Shown: positions 1 through 6,157, counted from the stretch's first letter. The stretch: DNA of 13,565 nucleotides from Candidatus Woesearchaeota archaeon (GCA_016219795.1 JACRKK010000062.1:1-13565); one strand, 5' to 3'. The notes: generated by a model not told the origin, from the letters alone. A program made the numbers and translations.

Positions 1-124
1 AGTAAGTCCGTTCATAACGATATTGCTGCTGTTGCAGCTTGTGCAGATGAGTTTTGGTGCCATACACACACCAAATATCTCAAAGAATAAAAATCTTTCT
101 ATCAGTCAGTTACTAACACTTCCA
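1..124 (+). repeat. Inverted copy of the right-end protease 5' region
   Basis: These 124 bases are the exact reverse complement of 13429-13552; identity stops sharply at base 125. Read in frame 2 they encode the same hydrophobic N-terminus (VSPFITILLLLQLVQMSFG) as the HExxH protease at the right end, then leave the protease sequence and hit a stop at 152-154. It is therefore a detached 5' gene fragment, not a working gene. Either the genome carries a real inverted duplication, or the left end is a chimeric join. Its position at the window edge favours the second reading, but the sequence alone cannot decide. Confidence 0.95.
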
Positions 125-465
125 CCTTCTTTAGGACGCTTTTTGGTGGGCTAATTATCCTCTTATGCATCCCTTTCATCATTTCATCATTTTATATTGT
201 TGAGAATATCATCCTATTCATCGCAAGCAGTGTATTTGTCTTTCTTAGTTTATTTTTCCTAAACAAAACCATCCAGACAACAAGCATTTCTTATATGACT
301 ATGATGTCTATGACGTATCCTATTTTTGTAGCAATATTTGGATATTTTATTCTGCATGAAACCTTTAACTTTCTTCAGGCAGTTGGTGGATTTTTAATTC
401 TCTGTTCAGTGATATTGATCCAGAAAAAAAGCAGCGTTGATAGACAAGAACTAGTTGTAGAATAA
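125..465 (+). pseudogene. EamA/DMT-family transporter, C-terminal fragment (5' end missing)
   Basis: Reading frame 1 is open from base 91 and ends at the TAA at 463-465. The part after the junction at 125 encodes about 112 residues with hydrophobic helices: IILLCIPFIISSFYIV, ILFIASSVFVFLSLFFL, and the pair around YPIFVAIFGYFILHE and LQAVGGFLILCSVILI, then a short charged tail. The order 'helix, polar NKTIQTTSISYMTMMSMTYP, helix ending in LHE, helix' is typical of the C-terminal half of EamA drug/metabolite exporters, which normally have ten helices. Only about four remain, because the upstream part is replaced by the inverted protease fragment. The true gene may be intact in the genome if the left junction is an artefact. 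Substrate cannot be inferred. Confidence 0.75.
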
Positions 466-492
466 TACATTTTCTACCCCAAAAAACCAACA

Positions 493-501
493 TTTAAATA
501 A
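493..501 (+). promoter_or_regulatory. TATA box of the histone gene
   Basis: TTTAAATAA, centred about 38 bases before the ATG at 535. Transcription would start near 523, giving a leader of roughly 12 bases that just includes the Shine-Dalgarno sequence GAGGTGA (524-530), four bases before the ATG. Confidence 0.7.
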
Positions 502-534
502 GATTGCAACGTAGGAAAGAAAAGAGGTGATACT

Positions 535-708
535 ATGCCATCAGACATGCTGATTATCAAATCAAAAATCAAGGAAATTGCTGGAGACATCAACGTCGGA
601 ACAGACGTTGCCTATGCTCTTGACAAAAAAGCCAAGGAGCTCCTCAAAGCGGGGGTAGAGCGGGCCAAGGCCAACAGCAGAAGGACCGTGATGGGAAAAG
701 ACATCTAG
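535..708 (+). CDS. Short histone-fold DNA-binding protein
   Basis: A 57-residue protein absent from simple long-ORF lists. It opens with MPSDMLIIKSKIKEIAG (helix 1), continues with a long helix around VAYALDKKAKELLKAGVERA (helix 2), and ends in NSRRTVMGKDI. The last part matches the second loop-strand of histone folds, the RKT(I/V)xAxDI signature that enters helix 3, but the stop follows at once, so helix 3 is nearly absent. Canonical archaeal histones are about 66-70 residues and carry on for roughly ten more residues. The length and sequence resemble the short histones of DPANN archaea and of Bdellovibrio (Bd0055), members of the DUF1931/short-histone group (from memory). It probably dimerises and binds DNA; whether it wraps or bends it is unknown. 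Its own promoter and GAGGTGA ribosome binding site support it. Its TAG stop lies in a CTAG palindrome shared with the stop of the convergent gene. Confidence 0.85.
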   Translation: MPSDMLIIKSKIKEIAGDINVGTDVAYALDKKAKELLKAGVERAKANSRRTVMGKDI

Positions 709-1307
709 TTCTGTTTAAACCGTCTTATTTTCCTGCCAAGCATCTGCAATTGCTTTTGGATGGCAGCAACCTGCGAATGCTTTTTTTTCATCTTCAGAAT
801 CTGTGCGTATCTTTCTTTGATAAGCTTGTACTGTTGTTCAAGTGCGGCAAGTTGCTCCATATTCATAGCTTTTTTGATTCTATGCTCTAGATGGTAGCGT
901 CTCTGCACACGCGCTTTCTCATGAGGGTGTGCTACCCGTGGGTACAATTTTTCTACCCTTGAGAGAATGGCCTCGACAGTTTTCTTGTGCCTGATTTCTG
1001 CGTCTTCATACCGCCTGCGTTCTTTGGCAAGCTTTTTTTCAAGCAGATTTATTCTATATTTGAATTCCTCAACCTTCCGGTGATCGAGTTTCTGGTTCTT
1101 GTGAAGCTGCATCTCCTTGTCTACTACACTGGCAATCATGTGGCGCATGCGTGCGGCCTCACGCAGATAGGATGCATTATCTTTTTTTTTGGATGCAGCT
1201 CTCTGTAGGACAGCAAACTGCTCTTCAAGCTTTTTGTGTGCGTTGTCTTTTTCCTCTACTTTCTTGTAAGCAGACAGCACATGCCTGATGAAAGGGTTGG
1301 GTGCCAT
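705..1307 (-). CDS. Basic coiled-coil protein, unknown function
   Basis: A 200-residue protein I do not recognise. It is almost wholly helical and strongly basic, with long heptad-like runs: residues about 14-45, 58-120 (rich in K/R/E, for example NLLEKKLAKERRRYEDAE) and 150-198, ending in LGRKIRRFKQN. There is no signal peptide, membrane helix or cysteine. A break with PRVAHPHEK at about 123-131 may separate two coiled-coil segments. It is the second gene of a two-gene operon: the ATG lies three bases after the stop of the upstream gene, which encodes an acidic coiled-coil/proline-rich protein. Opposite charge and tight linkage suggest that the two proteins form a complex, possibly structural or nucleic-acid associated; this is inference. 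The gene ends in a stop overlapping that of the convergent histone gene. Confidence 0.75.
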   Translation of the reverse strand: MAPNPFIRHVLSAYKKVEEKDNAHKKLEEQFAVLQRAASKKKDNASYLREAARMRHMIASVVDKEMQLHKNQKLDHRKVEEFKYRINLLEKKLAKERRRYEDAEIRHKKTVEAILSRVEKLYPRVAHPHEKARVQRRYHLEHRIKKAMNMEQLAALEQQYKLIKERYAQILKMKKKHSQVAAIQKQLQMLGRKIRRFKQN

Positions 1308-1310
1308 TGT

Positions 1311-1907
1311 CTATTTCTTGAATTTGCTTAAGAAGTTGTCCGTCTCAGGAGGGCTTGGCGGAGGCATAGGTTTGTCAAAAGAAGGTGGTTCCGCATCATC
1401 ATGTGATTCAAATCCTCTAAAGGATGAGAGAGGCGCGCTTGGCATCATCATCGGCTGATCAGAAGCATACATTTGCGGTTGCTGCGGAGGCGGACTCATG
1501 GTTCTGCGAACAAAGCTGGGTTCTGATGGAAGTGGTGCCATGGGTTCTGCAGGCCTGTACGGTTGTTGCTCATCTCCTTTCTCCTTGAGCATATCAGCAA
1601 CTGCAACAATCCCTTTGGCAATCTTGCGGGTATGATCTAAAAGCATATCCAATTTCTCCTCAATGGGTGCAAGCTGGCTGGACATCTCTTCATCTTTTTC
1701 CTCAAGCTTCATCTGCTGGCTTGCTTCTTTGAAGACATCCAGAAGCTTGTTGATGGAGGTATTCAGTTTTTCGAGAGGATCCTCCATTTTCTTAATCCCT
1801 TTTACCGCGGGATTCCCTTGCAGCTCTTTCTTAAGGTTCTCAATCTCTCCTCTGATAGAAACAAGATCTTTTTTGGAAATAAGTTCAAATTCTTCGTCCC
1901 CTGCCAT
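1311..1907 (-). CDS. Acidic coiled-coil protein with proline-rich C-terminus, unknown function
   Basis: About 198 residues starting MAGDEEFELISKKDL. The first ~110 residues are predicted helical and acidic with coiled-coil character (SIRGEIENLKKELQ, PIEEKLDMLLDHTRKIA). Residues ~115-190 are low-complexity, rich in P, M, Q and S (for example SPPPQQPQMYASDQPMMMP). The protein ends in a short basic, amphipathic segment, NFLSKFKK. I chose the ATG at 1905-1907 over the in-frame GTG nine bases upstream. GAGGGAG (minus strand, 1916-1922) lies eight bases before this ATG and would run into the GTG. It is the first gene of an operon with the basic coiled-coil gene. The layout (coiled coil, flexible tail, terminal peptide) suggests a scaffold or adaptor, but no family is recognised. 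Confidence 0.75.
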   Translation of the reverse strand: MAGDEEFELISKKDLVSIRGEIENLKKELQGNPAVKGIKKMEDPLEKLNTSINKLLDVFKEASQQMKLEEKDEEMSSQLAPIEEKLDMLLDHTRKIAKGIVAVADMLKEKGDEQQPYRPAEPMAPLPSEPSFVRRTMSPPPQQPQMYASDQPMMMPSAPLSSFRGFESHDDAEPPSFDKPMPPPSPPETDNFLSKFKK

Positions 1908-1959
1908 AATTACCACTCCCTCTTTTTGAATACTGATTGAGATACCATCGTCTCAAATG

Positions 1960-1967
1960 TTTAAATA
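1960..1967 (-). promoter_or_regulatory. TATA box of the coiled-coil operon
   Basis: The minus strand reads TATTTAAA here. Transcription would start near 1938, leaving a ~30-base leader with the GAGGGAG ribosome binding site before the ATG at 1907. The motif is nearly palindromic, so it could also serve the divergent methyltransferase gene; a plus-strand start would fall near 1990. Confidence 0.6.
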
Positions 1968-2024
1968 CTTTTCGATTTCGTGGCCACCAAAACATTAATA
2001 TACCACTCTCCGTGCAGACTATCG

Positions 2025-2624
2025 ATGAATCCTAAAGTATTCAAACGTCACATCAAGTCACTTCCAACGCACGCAAAAGTCCTGGATGCAGGATGCGGTG
2101 CAGGAAATATCGCACGCTATATCCACAACATCCGGCCTGACCTTGAGATCTTTGCCATTGATATTGACAAAAACCAAAAAAAGAAGATCCCTTCTTTTGC
2201 TCGTTTCTCAGCAATGTCTGTGTTGAATCTTGACTTTAAAGAGAATTATTTTGATTGTGTCATATGCTCGCATGTGCTTGAGCATCTTACGGATCCCACA
2301 ACGGCGGTTTCAGAATTCCGCCGTGTGCTTAAGGTTGGCGGATTGGTTATTGCTGAAAGCCCCCACTGGATATCAACCCTTATGCCCATCGGCTACAATT
2401 TCTATGATGACCCAACGCATGTAAGGCCTCACAGCAAGAAAGGCTTTGCTTCTCTCTTCTCCCGTTTTACCATAGCCTATCTCCGGTTTGAGACGCCCAT
2501 TTTCTTCTTTCTGCCTGATTTCTACAATCTCAAGCGATTTTCCTTGGGCTATCTCTTAAGAAATCTTATAAGGGTGCTTGGCATCTACAGGACCGCAGTC
2601 TTTGTTATAGGGATCAAGAAATAA
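2025..2624 (+). CDS. Class I SAM-dependent methyltransferase
   Basis: It transfers a methyl group from S-adenosylmethionine to an unknown acceptor. From the ATG at 2025 it is 199 residues. Motif I, VLDAGCGAGN (residues 19-28), forms the SAM-binding loop; IFAIDID is motif II with the acidic residue that holds the ribose; FDCVICSHVLEHLTDP is the motif typical of the Methyltransf_11 group. The later DDPTHVRPHSKKGF segment is common in small-molecule and sugar/lipid methyltransferases. The frame extends upstream to a GTG at 1980 (214 residues). I prefer 2025 because both possible TATA boxes (1960-1967 and ATTAATATA at 1993-2001) would start transcription after that GTG; the second would give a leaderless mRNA at 2025. 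It stands alone on this strand and ends three bases from the stop of the convergent presenilin homologue. Confidence 0.85.
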   Translation: MNPKVFKRHIKSLPTHAKVLDAGCGAGNIARYIHNIRPDLEIFAIDIDKNQKKKIPSFARFSAMSVLNLDFKENYFDCVICSHVLEHLTDPTTAVSEFRRVLKVGGLVIAESPHWISTLMPIGYNFYDDPTHVRPHSKKGFASLFSRFTIAYLRFETPIFFFLPDFYNLKRFSLGYLLRNLIRVLGIYRTAVFVIGIKK

Positions 2625-2627
2625 TAA

Positions 2628-3575
2628 TTAGACAATCAACCAGACGATTCCATATCCTATGAAGCAACCTATGGCAACAGCAGGCATTGCTGGATAGAAT
2701 TTATCCTTCTTTGCATATATCAGCAATGTTAAAAGCGCAGCGGTAACGACAATCGGAACAATAAGGGTGGTGGCGTATGCAGCTATCTTTGTCAGGTGTT
2801 TTATCAGAATAAGCTGCTGCATGACCACGCCTGAGAACAGGAGCGGGAACGCGACATCTCCACCGCCTAAAATGGCAACCTTTTGAGATACCACTTTTTG
2901 TCCGGATGTTTTCTCTGTTTTTTTCAGACTGATAGGTACTTTTGCCTGTGATGAAGGTAGGTGATAGGGCACAGAGAAGCCGGCAAACAGCTTTGATTTG
3001 GTCTGGAACTGCGCAAGATCAATCATGTGCTTGGATTTCCAAACAGCATACATATCATAGACTGCAATAATGAGAAGTAGCATGGATACGGAAAACAGAT
3101 TCATCAGCGGAACAAACAACACGGCGATGCCTGTGTAGATCAAAACCTCTGAGAGGTTATGCGTTAGCGGATTGTTTTTGTACACTTTAAGCCACGCAAC
3201 AACAATACCCAGGGCTATAGCAATGGCTCTTTGCATGAATACTGTCAGGGCAAAACTGCTTGCCATGGCGACAGCGATGAAGAACCAGTATTTCCATAGC
3301 CATCCTAACCCTGTCTTGATAAGCAGGAGAATAAGGAGTGTCCCTACAAACACTGCAATCACAATATAAATATAGGATGTATTTGCTTCTACTTCCGGTC
3401 GTGGCACAGCTTCGTCAGTGGTATGATTGATGGTGGTGACCGTAACCGTCTCGTTTCCACGTATTTCCACGGTTTGTGTAACTTGCATATCTTCGTTCAA
3501 GATGTATAAACCAGTAACCTGTGTCAGGAAGAAAAGCACAATGAGGATAAGGGTTGCGGTGAGGGGATGTTTCAT
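2628..3575 (-). CDS. Presenilin/signal-peptide-peptidase homologue (GxGD intramembrane aspartyl protease)
   Basis: It cuts transmembrane segments of other proteins inside the membrane. All three signatures of the family are visible in 315 residues. The YD motif is Y173-D174 (AVYDMYAVWKS), with the first catalytic aspartate. GGGD (237-240), in ILGGGDVAFPLLFSG, carries the second. PAMP (295-298) occupies the PAL position in the last helix. There are about nine hydrophobic segments, as in the archaeal presenilin-like group (COG3389). Between helix 1 and helix 2 lies a ~45-residue polar, exported loop with three N-glycosylation sequons (N41, N50, N65). Residues ~180-232 form a cytoplasmic linker between the two catalytic helices. 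The gene has its own promoter and probably a leaderless mRNA. No substrate is evident, although the S-layer-like and other membrane proteins nearby are possible kinds of target. Confidence 0.9.
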   Translation of the reverse strand: MKHPLTATLILIVLFFLTQVTGLYILNEDMQVTQTVEIRGNETVTVTTINHTTDEAVPRPEVEANTSYIYIVIAVFVGTLLILLLIKTGLGWLWKYWFFIAVAMASSFALTVFMQRAIAIALGIVVAWLKVYKNNPLTHNLSEVLIYTGIAVLFVPLMNLFSVSMLLLIIAVYDMYAVWKSKHMIDLAQFQTKSKLFAGFSVPYHLPSSQAKVPISLKKTEKTSGQKVVSQKVAILGGGDVAFPLLFSGVVMQQLILIKHLTKIAAYATTLIVPIVVTAALLTLLIYAKKDKFYPAMPAVAIGCFIGYGIVWLIV

Positions 3576-3596
3576 AGTCTATAAGGGCCATAGCTT

Positions 3597-3605
3597 CTAT
3601 TTAAG
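3597..3605 (-). promoter_or_regulatory. TATA box of the presenilin homologue
   Basis: The minus strand reads CTTAAATAG, centred 26 bases before the ATG at 3575. This spacing predicts a start of transcription at the A of the ATG, so a leaderless mRNA. No Shine-Dalgarno sequence is present. Confidence 0.7.
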
Positions 3606-3642
3606 GGTTTGTAGTGGATTTGTTTGTACAAATCCCCTAATA

Positions 3643-3650
3643 TTTTTATA
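3643..3650 (+). promoter_or_regulatory. TATA box of the COG1325 gene
   Basis: TTTTTATA within TATTTTTATA, centred about 26 bases before the ATG at 3673. This again predicts a leaderless mRNA. The promoter is back to back with that of the presenilin homologue in a 97-base gap. Confidence 0.65.
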
Positions 3651-3672
3651 GGGGTAGGCATTTGTCTACTGC

Positions 3673-4137
3673 ATGAAATTTGCCCATGCTATTACTCTCA
3701 CGGTTTTTGCAAGGCTGGATGAGGAAGATGTAGATAAGGTTAAGGAAAAGCTGACTCTGCTTGCCCCTATTGACCTTGCAGCAGAGAAAGTTCAGATACA
3801 AGAGCAGACAGCGATTAGCTTCAACGAGCGCAAAATCAAGATTTATACCCTCCGTCTTGAGAAGCACCGCCATATCGAGGCATTCCTTGATTTTCTGAGC
3901 AAAAACCTTACCTTGGAGCAGAAAGAGATGCTCCTGCATCAGAAAGAATCACGGCTTGATGAGCATCTTTCGTTTTTTATGCGTTTTGACAAAGAACAAT
4001 GGATGCGGGAGGGTAAGTTATGGATAACGGATGACGGGAATTGCTTCCACCTGCGCATTCATCTGGCAGCTTTTCCCAAGAAAAGGGAAGTGGGTCTTGG
4101 GATGATTGAATCATTTTTCATAATCCCTCAAACATAA
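3673..4137 (+). CDS. COG1325-type RNA-binding protein (PF01877, former DUF54)
   Basis: A 154-residue soluble protein resembling the small archaeal RNA-binding family COG1325, once predicted to be exosome-associated. The pattern fits: MKFAHAITLTVFARLDEEDVDKV (strand then helix, with the conserved early H-A), a central K-I-K-I-Y-T-L-R-L strand with REIREFL-like KHRHIEAFLDFL, then SRLDEHLSFFMRFDKEQWMREGKLWI and FHLRIHLAAFPKKRE, which match the family's 'R-x-D-E...R-x-D-K-Q-x...G-x-L' core. The family's usual glycine-rich GNPI-like stretch before the central strand is not recognisable; AEKVQIQEQTAISFNERK is found instead. It sits directly upstream of the uL1 operon, where many archaea carry uL11, but has its own promoter. 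A role in RNA processing or ribosome assembly is inferred from the family only. Confidence 0.75.
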   Translation: MKFAHAITLTVFARLDEEDVDKVKEKLTLLAPIDLAAEKVQIQEQTAISFNERKIKIYTLRLEKHRHIEAFLDFLSKNLTLEQKEMLLHQKESRLDEHLSFFMRFDKEQWMREGKLWITDDGNCFHLRIHLAAFPKKREVGLGMIESFFIIPQT

Positions 4138-4139
4138 AC

Positions 4140-4148
4140 TTTATAAAT
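4140..4148 (+). promoter_or_regulatory. TATA box of the uL1-uL10-L12 operon
   Basis: TTTATAAAT, close to the archaeal consensus. A start near 4170 gives a ~45-base leader, unlike the leaderless mRNAs of most neighbours. Confidence 0.75.
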
Positions 4149-4185
4149 GACCCCCTATCCCTCCCCTTCCTACGAATCCCGTATA

Positions 4186-4206
4186 CTATCCCAACGGATA
4201 GGAGGG
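4186..4206 (+). promoter_or_regulatory. uL1 leader hairpin and Shine-Dalgarno sequence
   Basis: CTATCC (4186-4191), loop CAAC, and GGATAG (4196-4201) can form a six-pair hairpin that abuts the ribosome binding site AGGAGGG (4200-4206), eight bases before the ATG. A nearly identical GGAGGG-then-ACACA stretch precedes the L12 gene. In archaea uL1 is known to repress its own operon by binding its mRNA, so this hairpin, or a second one in the early coding region (GCGTT at 4259-4263 with AACGC at 4270-4274), could be involved. That role is inference. Confidence 0.45.
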
Positions 4207-4214
4207 TACACATA

Positions 4215-4910
4215 ATGCTTAAAGAAAACCTAATAAAAAGCTTAAAAACACTCAGGGAGCGTTCTCCAAAACGCAATTTTGTTCAGTCCTTTGATTTTAT
4301 TGTGAACTTAAAGGATCTTGACTTAAAAAAACCGGAGCACCAGCTTGATTTCTTCGTACCTCTCCACTATACTAAAGGGAAGAAAATTAAAATCTGCGCT
4401 TTGGTAGGTCCAGAACTTCAGACCAGTGCAAAGGAAAACTGCGACAAAGTCATTCTTTCTGATGAATTCCCGCAGTATGGCAAGGACAAGAAGCTGGTGA
4501 AGAAGCTTGCATCAGAATTCGATGTATTTATCGCTCAATCTAACATCATGCCGCAGGTCGCACAGGCCTTTGGTAGGGTGCTTGGTCCCCGAGGAAAGAT
4601 GCCAAATCCGAAAGCAGGAGCAGTTGTTCCTCCCAACGCCAACTTAAAGCAGGTCTATGAAAAATTCCAGAAGAGTGTTAGGGTATCTGCCAAGACCCAG
4701 CTTATCTATCAGACTGCTGTAGGTTCAGAACAAATGAAGGATGAGGAAATCGCTGACAATATCGCAACTATCTATCAGCAGATTGTCCAGCACCTTCCCA
4801 ATGAAAAGACTAACATTCGTTCCACCTTTGTGAAGAGCACGATGGGAGTATCCCTTCCTCTTGACGACAAAGGCAATATCATTGCAGTGGTTGAGGAGAA
4901 GAAGAAATGA
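4215..4910 (+). CDS. rpl1: Large-subunit ribosomal protein uL1
   Basis: It forms the L1 stalk at the E site of the 50S subunit, binds 23S rRNA and helps release deacylated tRNA. At 231 residues it has the family's usual archaeal length. The L1 signature is clear: AFGRVLGPRGKMPNPKAGAV (about residues 118-137). The C-terminal domain-I strand (NIRSTFVKSTMGVSLPL) that closes the two-domain fold is also present, so the protein is complete. The start is fixed by AGGAGGG eight bases upstream. It is the first gene of the stalk operon, and its stop overlaps the start of uL10 as ATGA, implying translational coupling. Archaeal uL1 commonly autoregulates this operon; see the leader hairpin. The usual uL11 gene is not beside it. 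Confidence 0.97.
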   Translation: MLKENLIKSLKTLRERSPKRNFVQSFDFIVNLKDLDLKKPEHQLDFFVPLHYTKGKKIKICALVGPELQTSAKENCDKVILSDEFPQYGKDKKLVKKLASEFDVFIAQSNIMPQVAQAFGRVLGPRGKMPNPKAGAVVPPNANLKQVYEKFQKSVRVSAKTQLIYQTAVGSEQMKDEEIADNIATIYQQIVQHLPNEKTNIRSTFVKSTMGVSLPLDDKGNIIAVVEEKKK

Positions 4911-5776
4911 CCAAGGCACACGTCGCACCTGTCAAAAAGAAAGTAGTGGATGAATTTGCCAAGCTTCTCGTAGAGTATCCTATTGTTGCTGCAGTCAATA
5001 TGGAACGCATGCCGACAGCCCAGCTTTCGGTCATGCGCTCAAGTCTGCGCGGAAAAGCCGTAATCAAGATGACCAAACGCAGACTGCTGAAGCTTGCTAT
5101 TGCCAAGGCCAAGACAAAGAGGCCTGGCATCGAGCTAATTGAGCCACATCTTTTAGGTATGCCGGCACTCTTGTTCACCAAAGAAAATCCGTTCAAACTC
5201 TACAACTTTCTGAAAAAAAATAAATCACAGGCACCGGCAAAGGCAGGTAATGTCCTTCCCAAGGATGTATTAGTGCAGGCAGGACCTACTTCTTTTACAC
5301 CAGGTCCCATCATCAGCGAGCTTGGTTCATTCGGTATCAAGTCTGGTGTTGAGAACGGAAAAATTGTTATCAAAGAGGATAGAATCATTGCAAAGAAAGG
5401 CGAAGTTGTCTCAGATAAACTTGCAAGCATGCTAATTCGGCTTGCTATCGAGCCTATGGAGATCGGCCTTGACCTTGTCGCTGCATTTGAAAATGGCATC
5501 ATCTTTGGAAAAGACGTCATGGACATTGACGGCCAGAAATTCGTTGAAGATATCACTTTGGCAGCACAGTGGGCGTTCAACCTGTCGGTTGAGGCAGGCT
5601 ATGCTAATAAGGACAACATTGAATTCATGCTCATCAAGGCAAGGAGAGAATCACTTGCCCTGGCCAGAGCACAGGACATCTTAACGGATGCAACTGTGGG
5701 AGATGTGCTTGCAAAGGCACAGGCTCAGATGGCTTCACTGGCGCAGACCATAAGTTATGCGCCCGGGAGCCAATAG
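4907..5776 (+). CDS. rplP0: Large-subunit ribosomal protein uL10 (P0, stalk base)
   Basis: It anchors the flexible stalk to 23S rRNA and carries the L12 dimers that recruit translation GTPases. In 289 residues the N-terminal rRNA-binding domain is seen in VKKKVVDEFAKLLVEYPIVA and MRSSLRGKAVIKMTKRRL. The archaeal insertion domain follows (VLVQAGPTSFTPGPIISELG...), then long C-terminal helices (FNLSVEAGYANKDNIEFMLI onward) that bind L12 dimers. It ends ...AQTISYAPGSQ and lacks the acidic hinge and GLGALFG-type tail seen on many archaeal and eukaryotic P0 proteins; only L12 carries that tail here. The ATG at 4907 overlaps the uL1 stop (ATGA), with GAGGAG just upstream in the uL1 codons. It is the second gene of the operon. 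Confidence 0.95.
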   Translation: MTKAHVAPVKKKVVDEFAKLLVEYPIVAAVNMERMPTAQLSVMRSSLRGKAVIKMTKRRLLKLAIAKAKTKRPGIELIEPHLLGMPALLFTKENPFKLYNFLKKNKSQAPAKAGNVLPKDVLVQAGPTSFTPGPIISELGSFGIKSGVENGKIVIKEDRIIAKKGEVVSDKLASMLIRLAIEPMEIGLDLVAAFENGIIFGKDVMDIDGQKFVEDITLAAQWAFNLSVEAGYANKDNIEFMLIKARRESLALARAQDILTDATVGDVLAKAQAQMASLAQTISYAPGSQ

Positions 5777-5819
5777 GAATTCCTCATACTACTGGGGGAT
5801 CACTAACGGAGGGATACAC

Positions 5820-6107
5820 ATGGAATACATCTACGCAGCAATGCTTTTGCATAAAGCAGGACAGAAAGTTGAAGAGGCATCTGTAAAAAAGGTGCTTGAA
5901 GCAGCCGGAGTCAAAGGAGACGATGCCAGACTGAAAGGACTTGTTGCAGCGCTTGAGGGCGTGAATATCGACGAAGCCATCCAGAAGGCACAGGTTGCAG
6001 CACCTGCAACAGCAGCACCTGCAGCTGAGAAGAAAGAAGACAAGAAGAAAGAAGAGAAAAAGACTGAAGAAGAAGCCGCAGCAGGCCTTGGTGCCTTGTT
6101 CGGTTAA
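5820..6107 (+). CDS. rpl12: Ribosomal stalk protein P1/L12
   Basis: Archaeal P1-type L12, which dimerises on uL10 and contacts EF1A and EF2 during elongation. It is 95 residues: the N-terminal dimerisation domain (MEYIYAAMLLHKAGQKVEE...) comes first, with the characteristic alanine-rich helices. An alanine/proline hinge follows (about 59-70), then a lysine/glutamate-rich charged stretch, and finally the universal factor-binding tail AAAGLGALFG. The ATG at 5820 is chosen over upstream in-frame starts because GGAGGG (5808-5813) lies six bases before it and the protein then begins as in the family. It follows uL10 after a 43-base gap and ends the operon before a long T-rich tract. Confidence 0.96.
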   Translation: MEYIYAAMLLHKAGQKVEEASVKKVLEAAGVKGDDARLKGLVAALEGVNIDEAIQKAQVAAPATAAPAAEKKEDKKKEEKKTEEEAAAGLGALFG

Positions 6108-6111
6108 GCAC

Positions 6112-6139
6112 TTTCTTTTTTGTTTTTATTTTGTGTTTT
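6112..6139 (+). terminator. T-rich terminator of the stalk operon
   Basis: Runs of T broken by single other bases (TTTCTTTTTTGTTTTTATTTT and on) start five bases after the L12 stop. There is no stem-loop, as expected for archaeal T-tract termination. Confidence 0.6.
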
Positions 6140-6146
6140 CCGTAAG

Positions 6147-6157
6147 TATTATATATT
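6147..6157 (+). promoter_or_regulatory. TATA box of the S-layer-like gene
   Basis: TATTATATATT, centred about 28 bases before the GTG at 6180 and 34 before the ATG at 6186. It is consistent with a leaderless or almost leaderless mRNA. Confidence 0.6.

Noticed and set aside
2025..3575. Methyltransferase and presenilin homologue as one functional operon
   Set aside because: They are on opposite strands and converge tail to tail, so they are not co-transcribed.
5200..5580. Minus-strand frame of 126 codons inside uL10
   Set aside because: Antisense shadow of a complete ribosomal protein gene, with serine-rich composition typical of such shadows.
5757..5819. N-terminal extension of L12
   Set aside because: The frame is open upstream, but it overlaps the end of uL10, has no family similarity, and the GGAGGG before 5820 fixes the start.
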